A DNA stretch of 64,000 bases. Origin: Stictocephala bisonia. Lineage: Eukaryota > Arthropoda > Insecta > Hemiptera > Membracidae. Numbering within the stretch: position 1 is the first letter of the stretch; each line of letters opens with the position of its first letter. Of the stretch, positions 45,528-58,674 are shown piece by piece. The position numbers and the translations under genes were made by a program. The notes under the pieces were generated by a model, which saw only the letters and a list, made by a program, of their open reading frames with translations, was not told the origin of the DNA and did not search any database. The stretch is taken from the NCBI GenBank assembly GCA_035578905.1, contig JAQJVL010000160.1:248001-312000 (forward strand), in the 5' to 3' direction.

Positions 45528-47858
45528 CAGTAGAAGTCCGATAATCCGGCACGTTCGGGACCGGCTCGGTGCCGGACTACCGAAAATTCCGGTCTATCGG
45601 GCGGTGCCCCTTCCTTTTAGTGTAGGCTTTGCCGTAAAACAAATGTACCGGTATGTAAATTATTTACATACATGCATACATAAATCGCAATTATAAGAAC
45701 AATTAGGTTAATAATTAAACTACAAATACAGTGTAAAACAAAGTTTATTTTACATTTCAAAATTAATTATGTACACGTTCTGTAAAACATATTTCACTAA
45801 GATTTAAAAAAGTCACGAATGTCTTTGTTTTCTTGACTTTTGGCGTTTAGAATAAAATTCATTTCTAATGATATGTAAATCAATAATTTCTGAAGCACTG
45901 TAGCTAGTACCAGCCTCAGCAAAAGAGATAAACTTATTCAGTGATTCTGCAGCTTCTGCCCAGCTGATTTTTTCCTTTTCTTCTGTTTCGGCATCTGAGT
46001 CACTATCTTCAAGATTTTGAGTAGGCTGAGGGTTTATTACACTGTTGATAATGTCCTCATCGGTTAGTTCTTGTTCAACAGGCTCATTCTCGTCGATTAG
46101 AAGCCACTCCTCTACCTCATCTTCAGGCAGTTTTTTCAAGGGATTGTCAGCACTTCTAACGACATCCAAAACTTTGGTCAGAGCTTCTTGATGGTTTTCT
46201 TCCTCATCAGTCTGTAGAGCTAGGTCAGATGCAGGGTTTGCAGCTGGCCAAAGTTTTCTCCAGCATTTTTGTAGTGTTGTATTTTTTACCTGGTTCCAAT
46301 ACAGTGCAATAGCATAGACGTCATCTTTTATGGTAAACTTTTTTTGAAAATCAGTCACGTCACAGTTGGCATTTAACAGGCCTTGAATAAATGACTTTCT
46401 ATAAAAGCATTTAAAATTTTGAATAACCCCTTGGTCCATGGGTTGAATCAAAGATGTTACGTTAGGTGGGAGCAGAGTAGCAACAATATTTCCAGAAACT
46501 AACTCATCTACTGGCGGGTGGGCTTTGCAATTGTCCAAAAGAAGGATGGCTTTAGTATCTTCTGATAGACCAAGGCTTTTGAAGGATTCCTTGACCTGAG
46601 GCACAAAGTGGTGAAGAAACCAGTCTTTAAAGAGGGCGGCAGTCATCCATGCATTTGATTGAGCATCGTATTGGACAGGCAAGTGTGTAACATTCTTAAA
46701 AGCCCTGGGATTTTTAGATTTACCTATCACAAAAGGGGTCACTCGGTGGTTTCCAGACGCATTAGCACATAGCAAAACGGTTAATCTGTCTTTGTTTTTT
46801 TTAAAACCCTTGGCTGCTTTCTCTCTTCCCCTAGCTAGTGTAGATGTTGGTAAACATCGCCACAATAGCCCTGTTTCATCAGCATTATAAATCTGTTCAG
46901 GTGTTAAATCAACCACGATTTTCTCAAATTCGTCTTTGTATTTTTCTGCAGAGTTTTGGTTTGCTGAAAGTGTTTCTCCAGTTACATCAAGTCTTCGAAT
47001 TCCATGCCAAAACTTAAAGTTTCTGAGCCAACCATCAGAATAATTACATTCACTTTCACCAACTCCCAAATCTTGGCCGAATTTCTTTGCCTTCTCAATA
47101 ATCATTGGCCCTGTTACCGGTTTTCCTTCAGAACGTACTGCTCTAAACCATTTTAACAATACACTATCTAGCTGTTCCAGTTTTGGTTTTTTTAATGTTT
47201 GTCTAGAAGCCAATTTTTCAGTTGTTACCGATTGAGAAGCAAACTTCATTAGTTCATGTTTTTAATGTCATAAATAGGTGATGAGCCAATATTAAACTCA
47301 TTCATTAAAACATTTCTATTCTCACCTTTTTCTAACCGTTTGATGATGTCTAGTTTCTGATTGAGAGTCAGTGTTACGTGTTTTCGTTTCTCTCCTTTTG
47401 AACTCGAAGGCTTAGGTTTTGAAAACATGGTCACTGTACAGTTAGAACGAAACTCAGTTTGTTTGTAAACACTTTCAAAAGTTACGTACGTCTCTACAGA
47501 TGTACTGTATTAAAGTAAAGAGTACTGAGACACAGTTTACTGCGATGTGAAAGGACACAAATCAACAACAACGCACATACAAAAAAATGACTTAGACGCT
47601 TCCTGATTAATTAACTGTGCTGCACTGCACCTGTATTTGTTGTGACAGCTGAGACTAGCCGGCCGGTTTCCGAATAATACCGAGCGCTTCCGGATGATCC
47701 CGAACTACCCCTAACGCTTCCGAATAGCTCTCGAGCGTTTTTATTTGCTTTAAAGACACACTTTTGGAGAAAACCAAAATTTTTTTCAATTTTCCGGAGC
47801 GATGCCGGACTATCGGGCATTCCGGACTGTTGGATGCCGGACTAATGGACTTCTACTG
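45528..47858 (-). mobile_element. Tigger/pogo transposon, 2331 bp, inside Harbinger
   Basis: TA duplications at 45526-45527 and 47859-47860. Terminal inverted repeats CAGTAGAAGTCCGATAATCC (left) and CAGTAGAAGTCCATTAGTCC (right, inverted), followed by repeated CCGGCA/CCGGAMT motifs. It encodes one transposase on the minus strand. Confidence 0.95.
45813..47434 (-). pseudogene. Tigger-like transposase, one frameshift
   Basis: N-terminal frame 47434-47249: [20 protein letters not shown] then [20 protein letters not shown], the CENP-B/psq helix-turn-helix. It runs out at IYDIKNMN. Removing one deletion in the A run at about 47261-47265 would give [16 protein letters not shown] and join the 478-codon frame 47249-45813. 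That frame has the second CENP-B HTH (LDSVLLKWFRAVRSEGKPVT) and the DDE core: QIYNADETGLLWR, LLLDNCKAHP and SLIQPMDQGVIQNFK, with 32 residues between second and third Asp (DD32D). The acidic C-terminal tail is intact. Either a very young casualty or a homopolymer sequencing error. Confidence 0.93.
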
Positions 47859-48079
47859 TAATAGAATTTTCAGAACTATACTAATAACAATGTTTTGATA
47901 TGAAATAAATAGCATGTTGTTTATGAAAGTAAGTTTTTTTAAATTGGCCCTATACATAAATAAACGCATGCATGCACGCACACACACCAGACATATATAT
48001 ACACTCACATACATGCATATACACCACACAAACCTAACGTATAGTTTTTTAATTTATTGAAAAAATCTCATATTAAAAA

Positions 48080-48764
48080 AGATCGTCTGTGCTTGTAGCT
48101 GCATCTGTTGATTGCTTTTTTAAATTTGCCAACAAAATCTTTTTTTTCTATTTGGATCTGTTGTAATTGCATTTGCTGCAATAACACAGCACGCTGGATT
48201 TGTATATTAGACATTTCCTTTGTTTCCACTGATTCGTACTCCAGTAGCCGCTTACTTCCTTCTCTTAAAGCTGTTTTTGGCTTTATTGAGGATGTTTGTA
48301 CGTTTTGGCACCATTTTTGCTATAGAGTGTTGTACTTTGTCCACTTGGACTTGGCCTATGTCACTTGAAGAGGGAGAGTTTTCATTTCCATATACATTAA
48401 CACTTCCTGGGACCTTCGTAAACACTGGATTTTCTTCGTGATGAAGTAGTGCCAGAAAGTCTTTCCCAATCAGTAAGCTTGATTTTTTTTTTTACCTGTC
48501 GTATTTTTATCGGTCTTCTTCTTAATTTTTGTCTTCATATTATTAAAACATTTTCAACAGTTGTGCTGGATTAGTAGCTTATTCTACAGTTTGTGAATAC
48601 TCCTTAGAAATACACTCCCATGCCTTTTTCTTTGAAGCAACTACACTTGGAATTTTTGACTTATCAATCACTATTGGATTTTCTCCTAATAGACGTACGA
48701 ACAGTGCCCGATTCACAACATTCTTATCGAACTCTAAATCAGCACCTTCGTCACTGGAAGACAT
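48080..48764 (-). pseudogene. Harbinger second protein (SANT/MADF-like), broken
   Basis: Starts MSSSDEGADLEFDKNVVNRA then FVRLLGENPIVIDKSKIPSV and KKKAWECISKEYSQTVE: the Trp-centred helix pattern of Myb/SANT or MADF DNA-binding proteins that accompany Harbinger transposases. A stop follows. Further down the strand shifted frames still read TALREGSKRLLEYESVETK and QIQRAVLLQQMQLQQIQIEK, the usual coiled C-terminal part. Convergent to the transposase. Confidence 0.7.
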
Positions 48765-49139
48765 CGCAGTTGTTCAGCAGGTACACACACTCAAACAAAA
48801 CCAAAGATAACGGTGCAGCGAACGCAGACAGGGACAGGACAAACGGATGACGGAGGTGTGAGTGAGCGAGCGAGTGTGTGCTTGACACTTAAGGTTATTA
48901 GAGGGGGGAGAGCCTGTCGACAGGCAAACTCCAGGGAAGAACTGTCCAGTGTAGTAAATCTCTAGATTTCCGGACGGGCCCAAATATTTTCTACCAAGTA
49001 GTAGCATTTATTATTCACTTCGTTTAGTTAAAATTCTAACACTTCGTAGTATTTTCTTCGAGAATGTTCTACTTTTTATTCACATCACCCAATAAAATCA
49101 GGGAATATACTGTAATATTTAAATATAATTGTAATTTTC

Positions 49140-50790
49140 CAAAAGGGATCAAGATAAAATTAAATGTACTGAAAATTATTTCGATGAAAACTTATCTGAT
49201 ATGGAAAGTGAAAATTTTGATTATTAACAAAACACGATAACCTATATTTTTCTGGACCAGAAAATACTGATGATACAGACACTGATTCATAATATGATTC
49301 CAATAGTGACAGTGGTAATGATTCCAGACTGTGAGACCTATTGAAGTTACAAATGTTTCTACTGTGGTACAACCTCATTTACCACTGTCTAGAGCCTCAT
49401 GTGCAGTCTACACACCCCGATCTGGAATTGCAATTTAGTGAGGGGATTCAATTTTACTCTTAACATTTACAGAGGTGGGTGATCTGAAATCAGTAAGTAA
49501 AATTTTTGAGAATGTTATTGAAACATTCAGCTGGAAGCTGTTCCAAATCATCGACCTGTAGAGGTTCCTATTTAACAACTAATCATATTCAGATTGTATT
49601 CCCTATTCAACTGATGTGAGGTAGAAATTGAAAAATGTTCCTCCAGCATATTATAATATCCTGACCGAAATACTATTGTTATTTTTAAATCACCTCTGGC
49701 AAGGGGCCTTAGATGATTTAAAAAATAAAATGACCCAGTTTTTCTTTATTTTTGACTGAAGAGATTAAGAACAAGATGTATAAATTCTTCAGTCCTTGGA
49801 CAACAAGAAAAATATGTAACAATAATCAGAAACTTCCTGAAGTATTTGGGGAAGACAAAAGGACAGTAAGCTAAAAATAAAAAAGCTTTTAAATAATGAG
49901 CTTTGTGGCAAAAGGTATATTGATAATGATTGGAGTCCTTGACACAAAGTGGAGCGAGTCGCCTCGATTGATAACTAAAAGCATCGGGCCAATATATGGA
50001 AAAATGAGTCCTGAGCAGTTTTCCTTTTTACTAAGTGGCCTCCAATACGAGACATATGGGACCTTTTTATTGTCCATGTTAAATTTTCAAGCCTGGAAAC
50101 TATACAATTAATGAGCAACTTACTGCTTTCAGAGGCAGATGTTAATTCTGCATGTACATGCTTAATAACCCTTCAAAATAAGTCAAAATCATAATGCTAT
50201 AAGACTCTGATACTAAAGACGTGTATTATCATGCCATATTTGGGTTAAAATATTGCTCCAAGAGATTTTCTACAAGCTCAGTACTTGGTGTTGAAATTGA
50301 CCAGACCATTAAATGTTAGTAACCAAAATGTTACCTTGACTATTGATTTTCATCAGTACCATAGACGGAACAATTGTCGTGACAATCCCAAAATACCTAA
50401 TGAAATGACAGACACAAAACCATTGCCTCTTACAAAACTAAGTCAGAGGGTATTTCTGCTTTTTTCCACGGCTACGAGTAACCTACTGTCAACGAAATAA
50501 TAAAAAAACCTTTTATTATTTAATGTTATGAATCCACTAAAGGGGTTGTTGACATATTGGATCTCTCTGTGTGCTCTACAGGATTATTCAAAAACAAAAA
50601 CAATCAAGGTGGAAAGCCACTTACAATAAGACAGTTTTCATAAGAAAACTATTGAGTTTGTTAGTCTGTAATTGCAACATCCTCTGTATGACCAATTTGA
50701 GTAAGCCACTACACCAAATTGTTGCAAGCGTACTTTGCTCTCAACAAATAAACTGAGAACAAGGAAGAAAAATAAGCGGTTTTTGTCCAT
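49140..50790 (+). pseudogene. Probable piggyBac transposase fossil
   Basis: No continuous frame, but an ordered series of weak piggyBac-like pieces on the plus strand: an acidic start (NTDDTDTDS, SDSGNDS at 49265-49330), MSPEQFSFLLSGLQYE (50005-50055, like the MSxxRFxxILxxLHF block), VFLLFSTAT (50450), STKGVVDILDLSV (about 50533-50570, like NxTKGGVDxxD) and QKQSRWKATYNKTVFIRKLL (50590-50650, like RRTRRWPxxxFFxxLDL). No TTAA-flanked ends were identified. Identification is tentative. Confidence 0.4.
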
Positions 50791-52310
50791 TAAACAACTA
50801 CTGCATGACCGTGATGCAAGGAATGCATATTATACACGTAAGTTGCTATCTTTATGTGCCTTACCTAATAATATTTTAAGGTTCTGTATGAAATAAATTT
50901 CATTTTAAAAGAAATTAAATTACTGCTTTTTTCTAAAAGAAGGCACATAGACAAAACATTATTTTTAATTTTTTACGAGCTTTACCAATCTAAATTGATG
51001 ACAATTAGAGTGGAGATTTGCCACAAACAAGTAAAATTATGAGTGTGAAGAACCTGTGTAATTTGACTGGATGATCACCAGAAAGGGCCTATTGGCATAC
51101 AATTCTTGACATTTAGTCCTATGGTTTAAAAGAATTGTGTTCAAGTAGGTCAACATGGATTATTTTTAAAATACTACCTTTGCAAAAATGTAAATTGCCA
51201 TCCCTTAACTTTGCCTTTTCTGGGAAATAATAGCAGTAGTTTCTGATGAGTTTCTAGTTTTTGTTGGCTATGGCTCTTTATAAAATATGAGCATTAATTT
51301 TATTGATGGTCATTTGTTTGGATATGGTGAACTTGGTTGTTTGGATATTTGTCCTGAGGTTCTAGGTTGTTGTGGAAGGTCAGCAGTTTAATCTGGACGA
51401 GGGAGGGTTGAAAGTGTTGTGATGTGAGATGAGGTTGGTGAGCATGACCGATTTTCTAGAGATAGTATGATTATAAGCTTTTTCCCTTCTTTTACTGACA
51501 ACAATAGTTATCTACCTCATCTCTCATAACAAAAACTCAAACCCTCTCTCTCATATAGATTTCTCTCTTTCTTTATCACTCCTATCCCTACTCCTATCCC
51601 TACTCCTATTCTTTAACATACAACTATATCCACCCCTTCAATCACCATATCAAATTATGTTGAATGTAACTCCTCAAAATAAATATCTATGAGATAACAC
51701 ATTCCTGTCCCCCACATCAAACTGACTAGTGACAATTATCTACCATCTCATAAAAAGATTTGTTATGAGAGACCACTCACACAAAAAAAGAGTCCTTAGA
51801 GTACCTAACTCACCATATTCCAACAGATGACCAACCATAAGTAATCTCACTGTTTCTATCAGACCATAGACTATCAAAATTCCATATCAGAAGTTTTTAT
51901 TGTCTTATAAAGTAAAAATAAACTTGTTGTTTAACACTGTTGATGACATATTTTTTTTCAGAATAGTGAAACTAGTCTAACAAAATTTTAAAGGTAAGCA
52001 TTTATATCAGGTAAATGGTAGAAATACTTTAGCTTTTTCTAGTCTGTGTTAGGACTTTCCAGCACAAGGGATAGGAGAATGTGATGAGCAGAGACTTGGA
52101 TAGTGGTGTCCATTAAACAGACTCATTATTAGAGAAGGGCATAACAGGTCTTCAGTCTCTCAGCTATGATGAGTAACGAGTATACTGTAATATTTACTGT
52201 CTACAGTTTTTAATAGTGACCAGTTTAATTTCTATACTGTTTTTTTTTTTTTTTTTTTTTAATAAAACGATTAATCTCAGTACAAAGAGGAGTTTAAAAA
52301 CCCTGATATA
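50791..52310. other. No gene seen
   Basis: AT-rich, with short CTCCTATCCCTA repeats near 51585 and a run of about 20 T at 52241-52260. Confidence 0.4.
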
Positions 52311-52316
52311 AGACAA

Positions 52317-52676
52317 GATGCTACTACCACAGATAACTAACTCTACCCAGATAGCTCAATCCCATGCTAAAGAGTTTTAACAAATTTTCCGTAGTGTATC
52401 AACTGTCCGTTTTAAAGCGCGTCAAGCGGTTGTCAACTGGGTGGCGTTGCCAGATATTACTCAATCAACTAACTTTATTAAAAATGAATATTACAATAAT
52501 AAATATCAGATGATAATAATAATTAAGGTTTAATACTTGTTCAATGTGGCAACGTATCATCCTAAATTCACGGTCGTGTAGTGCGTATTGCTTACAAGCT
52601 CCTTAAACAGCGAGCAGCCTTTCCCGTATACTGTGAGCTATCTGAGTAGAGTTAGTTATCTGTGTTACTACAGTCA
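52317..52676. mobile_element. Fold-back MITE, about 360 bp
   Basis: Inverted ends of about 45 bp: the left reads CTACTACCACAGATAACTAA then CTCTACCCAGATAGCTCA; the right, complemented, reads CTGTAGTAACACAGATAACT then AACTCTACTCAGATAGCTCA. The interior is non-coding. Target duplication not resolved. Confidence 0.7.
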
Positions 52677-54189
52677 TATCTCTTTACCTTATAGTTAATG
52701 GACTTAAAACCAACACATTTCACAACTAATGTCTTTTAATGTATTGACTACATTCTATATTTAACAATAGTCTTTTATATACAGATTATTATAAATTAAG
52801 TACCACAGTCTTACAGGAACAAAGAATAGGTCTTAATTTTTTAAATATTAGGTTAGGCTAGAGAACACCAGGCCAAGATTAAATTTTAATAACACAGAAA
52901 AAAATCATAAATGGACATTATAAACACCAAAAGCTATGCCACTGTATCTTTATCAGATGGTTGAAAATATTCAGAGGCATCAAAAATAAAACCTCCCAAT
53001 GTTCACTATACAATTTCTTTCTTATGTATATAATTTACAGGTTCTGTATTGTTTATCTGAAAGAAAACATCACATGATTTTCTATTACCATTAGGAGGGT
53101 TAAATATTTTATTGGGCCTATCTTCCAAGGAAGTGTGCTGTTTCTTTTTAAACTAAACTTTTACACATATAAAATATAAAAAAGCATAATTGGCTTAAGA
53201 ATAACACTTCTATATCCCTCCAGAAAATGAATTAAAAATGTTTCTCTATATTATAATAAAAAAAAGATTGTTAGGCATTTTCCATTCTACGAGGAGAACA
53301 TTCACAAAGTGGATATTTAAATTGCAATTCATTAATCTTGTGTGACATAAAGTAACTTAAAAGATAATAACTTAATATTAATTGTACTTGATTTTGATTT
53401 CAATACATAAAGTTAAACCTTATATAAGTTATATTCTGTTTATAATCTAGCAGATAATCTATTATTCGCAAATTTTAAAAATAAAATGATGCATTGTTGG
53501 AACATTTTCATTAACATGATTTTAAATGATAAATATAATATCTTAAAAGTGCATATAAATCGATAAACACATTGTGCAAAAGAACATTAATAGAAGACAG
53601 AATAGCAACACGACTAGTTTAACACAAAACAACATTCCACAGCAGAAGGCAGTACATGAAAGGCATTAGGAAGTATTCCTTTAACTATTTTTAGAATATT
53701 TAGGATCTTCTAGGCTTAACAATAAAATACAATATATACAATTTAACATCTGCCTGCACAGTATCCTCTTAGATAATCTTTGTACTGGCTATATCACATC
53801 CTTTTTGAATAAGTACAAATTGTGCGCAACACACACGAGACTAGATGAATTGTGCCGAGTAAGTATCATAAAAGTAATTAATTATTTAATGTATGTATTT
53901 TGTTTTATTCTTAAGTTGAGTGGTTATTCTGTTCAATGGAAAAGGAGTAATAAAATTTACCTGCCTGTTTGTGATTGTATGGTTTTGTTTTGGCATACCT
54001 ACCTAACCTAACCTCACCTACCTCCTAATTTGTTGATATTTAAGTTAATTTATCTAAATAAATAAAATTTAATTTAAATGTAAGTTGTATCCTTATCGTT
54101 AGTATTTTCAACTCTGTTTACTGACGAACTAAAAATTTGATGACTTTTCATTACAAAATATCAAAATGAAAAGTTAAAGATCGTCTTAT
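52677..54189. other. No gene; fragment of the palindromic-armed family at 52.85 kb
   Basis: TTAGGTTAGGCTAGAGAACACCAGGCCAAGATTA-like sequence at 52852-52886 resembles the outer arm of the repeats at 15.8 and 59.9 kb. The rest is AT-rich with no supportable feature. Confidence 0.4.
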
Positions 54190-54405
54190 TTTACCAGGTG
54201 AAGTTAGGGCTAAGAATCCATCTCTAACACTTAACCTGAGGACCAATGGCTTAAGGCTGACTTCCAAACCACCACCAGTGACCGGACAGGACGGAAACGC
54301 TCAGACTGTCACCCAGTCAAGGGACAGCCACGCTCGATGTTGCTTGACTCCGTTATCTTGCGATAACATCAGAACTCTTCGTTCAAGGCCACTGGCTTGA
54401 TCAAG
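54190..54405. repeat. GC-rich repeat-like island
   Basis: Sharply more GC-rich than its surroundings. It contains GGTGAAGTTAGGGCTAAGAA and TAACACTTAACCTGAGGACC. Short related stretches (GGTGARGTTAGGACTAAAAA type) occur near 17115 and 16722. Probably an old retroelement remnant; class not identified. Confidence 0.4.
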
Positions 54406-55162
54406 TAAGTATACCAAGTATAATATTTTAACTAAGATAATATGTAATCAAAATAAAAATTATTCAAACAATAACTAACTATAAGAATTCACTCTTTTAT
54501 ACTAGCACATAATCTAACTTATTGTCTCTTCAAAGGTGATTGGTAAAAGGCACCCTAGTATAAAAAAAAAATATAAAATGTGGTACATAAAATGTAAATA
54601 GTATCTGTGCATTAGGAAGTTTTGAAATTCGAGTTAATGTAGAGAAATCCACGTGTAAAATAATGAAATATATTGTTAAGAAATTCATTATACATTATTT
54701 CTTTTTGTAGAAAAAAAAGGGAAAATGTTGATATTAATTTAATTTTTCAAATAAGCCAACTATTTTTGTTTGAAGGGTTTTAAGGTCCTCTCTATTTGAA
54801 GCAACATCTTCTTGAAGCAGAACAAATCAAATGGCTCTCACTTAAAATTTTATAACAACCACACATACCGCATTCTATATGTATAAAAAACTAACATCAA
54901 ACTATATAAAGAATCTATATGAAGAAAAGTAACTAACATAAATCATTATAAATTATCAATTAATAATAATAAATTTATAGCTTTGAGAGTAAATTTCTAA
55001 TGTAGTTAATATAAATATACAAGGTCATAGGGAGCACCCAAAAATAACTAAAATAATGATGTGATTTGGAATCTTATCTTGTATTTCTCTTGCTTGGGAA
55101 GCATGATACAACCCTTCATTATATTATTACTTACAAATAGATTTTTCATGAAATATGAATAT
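54406..55162. other. No gene seen
   Basis: AT-rich DNA. Confidence 0.4.
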
Positions 55163-55345
55163 TTGTGCCAGTAATTTGTTTAGTTAATGATGTCTGGTTC
55201 TACAACTGGTTTGAACTGCATTACACCCACATGGAACTAATACACTGGTGCTCCACGACTGGGTCCCAAAACAGCTGATATCATAAGACTTGTTGGATGA
55301 GAATTTATCAATGTGTATAAAATCAATAGAGCAACTCTTCTAAGT
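55163..55345. repeat. Dispersed repeat, copy 2
   Basis: Partner of 10445-10650, same orientation (TGTGCCAGTAATTTG, ACATGGAACTAATACACTGG, AACAGCTGATATC, ATAAAATCAAT). Confidence 0.7.
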
Positions 55346-56529
55346 TCAATGCACTCTTTGTTCCTTGCTCTATTTAAGTGAATCGGACAAGGTAAAGGGA
55401 TCAATCAATTTTACCTTCATGACTGGAAACAACTTTTGTGATGTTGAAAATAGCTTACAATAACACAGATATAGAAAAATTTCAAGTATAAAATTGTGTT
55501 ATTATTTAACAGAAGTAAAATGTCTATTGATACAACTTCTGCTCAGATGTTTAGTAACCGATTGACGGAATCTACTGTTGGGAAGTTGAACACAGATCGG
55601 AGCTTGAAAGCGGAAGTCAAGCCTGTGATGTACGGCGACAGTGTGGTGTAATGTTTCCTCTTCACTGCTAAAACCCCTATATGCACTAAATATTACACGC
55701 AGTAAGTTTTCTCATATAAATTAATAAATTGAATTATATCTATGTGAAGATTATCAGAATATTTGGTAAAATTGAGACTAATCATTGCAAAATTTGTCTC
55801 TCAGAACCCGCTTCAACAGCAAAAAGAGAATCAAATTCAAACTCTCTATTCATTAAAAATTCCAATTCTAAACAAACCAAGAATAAGTATTTAATATTAT
55901 TTATTATTGATAACAAATCATTAGGTAAGGGCATAGAAAACAAAAACTACACTGAATGAATTTTAAAACATACTCTAGCAAGAGAAATATTTACAACGTG
56001 AGTTTCCACCATCACAAAGGAATTTCAGTTATTTTTAACCCTCCTCTTGTACAAGATGGTATGCTGTGCTACCCTCTATAGTGTGTTGATGGTATATGCC
56101 GTCACCAGAATTACCACTCAATTTTCATTTAAACAAAATTAGTTTAAATATTCCATTTCATAGTGGTGATTAAGAATGCCCCTTTTTACGAAGTAACTCA
56201 ATAATTCCTACTGGAAACATAAAGAAGAATCTGCATGAGCAACACTAACTATGAGACAATCACACTAATAGCACATCCTTAAATAACAATCCTTATTTAA
56301 ACCTTATGTCAACGATTATTTAATAAAATACTTGTTGTTATAATTAAAATATTTTATGCCAGTAACATGATGATTTTTAACAGTAGTTATTTATTCTTAA
56401 AAAATGATAATCTTAAGGCAAACAGTTTAACACCATACTATTACATTGAGCCTATTTTAACTTTACATAACAAATCTTCAATATTTGTTGCTGTACATAC
56501 AATTATTATCTCATTTCAATTATTATATT
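55346..56529. other. No gene seen
   Basis: AT-rich DNA up to the hAT element. The longest open frame (76 codons, 55729-55959) is Asn/Lys/Ser-rich with no motif. Confidence 0.4.
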
Positions 56530-57831
56530 TAGGGATGGGTCAATTCTCGATTCCAAAAGTCGATTCCACCGATTCTAAGCGCTAACAAAAGAACAGTAGG
56601 AACGATAACAGACACGTAGAGAAACAAAATTCAGGATTGTTGACCCAATTTTCTCAAGAATCATCTGTCGTTATTAAGTTGGAATATTCATGCACAGTTT
56701 TTACTGAACACGAAAATATATAGTTATATTATTATATTTTAGGTAAAACATTTTTAACACTAGACACTCCAGCGATTTTCATCTATTATGACTCTTATGT
56801 AAGTGTTTAGTAAAATGATCACTAAAAATATTTAGAAAAATCTTTTGCTATATTAAAATACATCATTATTTTCATAAAAATATGTAGTCATCATATATAA
56901 GTAATTTTGTTTTTGTGAAGAATTACAAAAAGTTCTTTTAATGTTTATTTTCAAATGCAATGTTTACATTCTGCCTCAAGTACAATTTCAAAATTACGCT
57001 TCCATGATAACGCTCATACTTTCATAACCACTATTTCATGCCCTTTGAAATGATATGCAATATATAGATGTATAACTTTTAGAAAATATAAATACAGCTG
57101 CAACACTACCAATCATATGCATCACTAGGGTCCAGCGTGATCAGCTAACAACAAAGAATTAAAATTACATACGTTTTTAATGTTAATTTTGATAATTTCT
57201 AAGAGTACAAAATGAAAGAATATTGCATTATTGGCTTTAGTTTGCACTTGTAAATAAGTTTAACAATCACTATATAAGCGAGAAGCAATCGATTTATACG
57301 ACTGCTAAACTTCAATGCCTGAGGCGTTGATGGTATTTCAGGCCAGGATGCAGGCGTAGATGGAGTTTTTAGGGTTCAAACCGTTGCTTGGCAATGAAAA
57401 ATACTGAAAGTATTCATATACTGATTACAAAAATTAACTTTTAAATAAATCCTACATTGAAGCAATTATCTAGTATTTATTATGTCTATTTTAATTGTAT
57501 ATAAGTTAAGTACAAACCTAAACTAATACTACACATAACATCGGTTTTCAACATCAAAACAAACAAACTGCGACAATAACAACAATAGCAATCCAAGCGA
57601 TACAGCTGACGAGACTGCAGAAGTAAACAAACTTCATAAACAATACGTTATTACATTGTCTGAAAACAGACAACAGGAATTTCAAATAATACGCTATTCA
57701 AATGCCTATGCTTAAATTTTGGGTATTTATAACAATTCTAGTCAGCGTATTCTCATTGTCACAAATTGTGACAACGACACCGAAAAAATGATCCTGTTGT
57801 TACAAATTGTTACGACCTACAGTGAACACAA

Positions 57832-57877
57832 CAATAATTTTTTAATTAACCTGAACAGGTTAATTAAAAAATTATTG
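57832..57877. repeat. Perfect 22-bp hairpin
   Basis: CAATAATTTTTTAATTAACC + TG (57832-57853) pairs perfectly with 57856-57877 around a 2-nt AA loop, within the hAT element. Confidence 0.9.
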
Positions 57878-58205
57878 TGTTGCATTTTTAGAAACTAGGT
57901 TTAGTTAGATTTAGGTCTACCATTTTCTATCTCATACTGTTTATTTAATTGTATTATAATAATCCTTAAGATTGAAATGTCACTCATCTTAATTTGATGT
58001 CAATATGATGTAAATCATTATTTTAATATACAGTTTGGACCTTATATAAGGTATTTTTAAAGTCGAAATGCTAACATTAATTGAAGTTATATTACATTGC
58101 TTAGTTTCAATTATCTCAGGTTTTGTGTAAAATATAGAAGTTTTTAAAATTTCTAGTAGAAAGTTTTATGTTCCTCTTATTTAAACGATATTATAAAACA
58201 TGTAA

Positions 58206-58674
58206 CAGTAGAACCTCAATAGTTTGACACTCAATACTTTGACAGTCCTTATAATTTGACACCAGTAATGATGACACTGTGTTGCAAAACCTTTGTCCAT
58301 GGCAGGTTGTGTGCGCATCCGCCCAGTGCAGATCAATGAAATAACACAGTCAAAGCGAATAACAGTTAAAATTATGAATATTTGGACATTAAGTTACTGT
58401 ACCTTCTAAGTACTCTACTGTCCATACTGTAATATCTACCATTGTAACTCCATACCGATTCAGTAGGACATACATTGTTATAGAAATATTACACATTATT
58501 GCTTGTTTTTAATTTGGTTAAACTTTTAACGATTAATGAAGAAAATAAACTACAATTTCTTTATAGCAATAATGTTTGTTGTTTTATGTATACAATACAT
58601 TTCTTATAGTTCACCATTTCGATACTTCGACACCCCCGTAGTCCACAAAGTGTCGAACTATCAAGATTTTACTG
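58206..58674. mobile_element. pogo/Tigger-type MITE, 469 bp, inside hAT
   Basis: Ends CAGTAGAACCTCAATAGTTT on the left and, inverted, CAGTAAAATCTTGATAGTTC on the right, followed by GACAC and repeated TTYGACA motifs. The right flank is TA (58675-58676); the left flank is AA, a mutated TA. Non-coding. Confidence 0.8.

Larger units (their letters stand above)
43307..49090. mobile_element. PIF/Harbinger-like transposon, 5784 bp, with two nested elements
   Basis: Terminal inverted repeats GGGTGATGTGAATAAAAAGT then AGAACATTCT at both ends (43307 and ending 49090), flanked by a 3-bp AAT duplication (43304-43306, 49091-49093). A subterminal variant GTGTGAATAAAAGGTAGAA is at about 44505. It encodes a degraded HARBI1-like transposase on the plus strand and, convergently, a SANT/MADF-like second protein on the minus strand, the two-gene plan of this superfamily. 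Without the hAT MITE and the Tigger insertion it is about 2.4 kb. Confidence 0.88.

Noticed and set aside
53995..54035. Telomere-like (TTAGG)n array from ACCTAACCTAACCTCACC
   Set aside because: Only two to three degenerate units; similar short strings occur at the ends of dispersed repeats.
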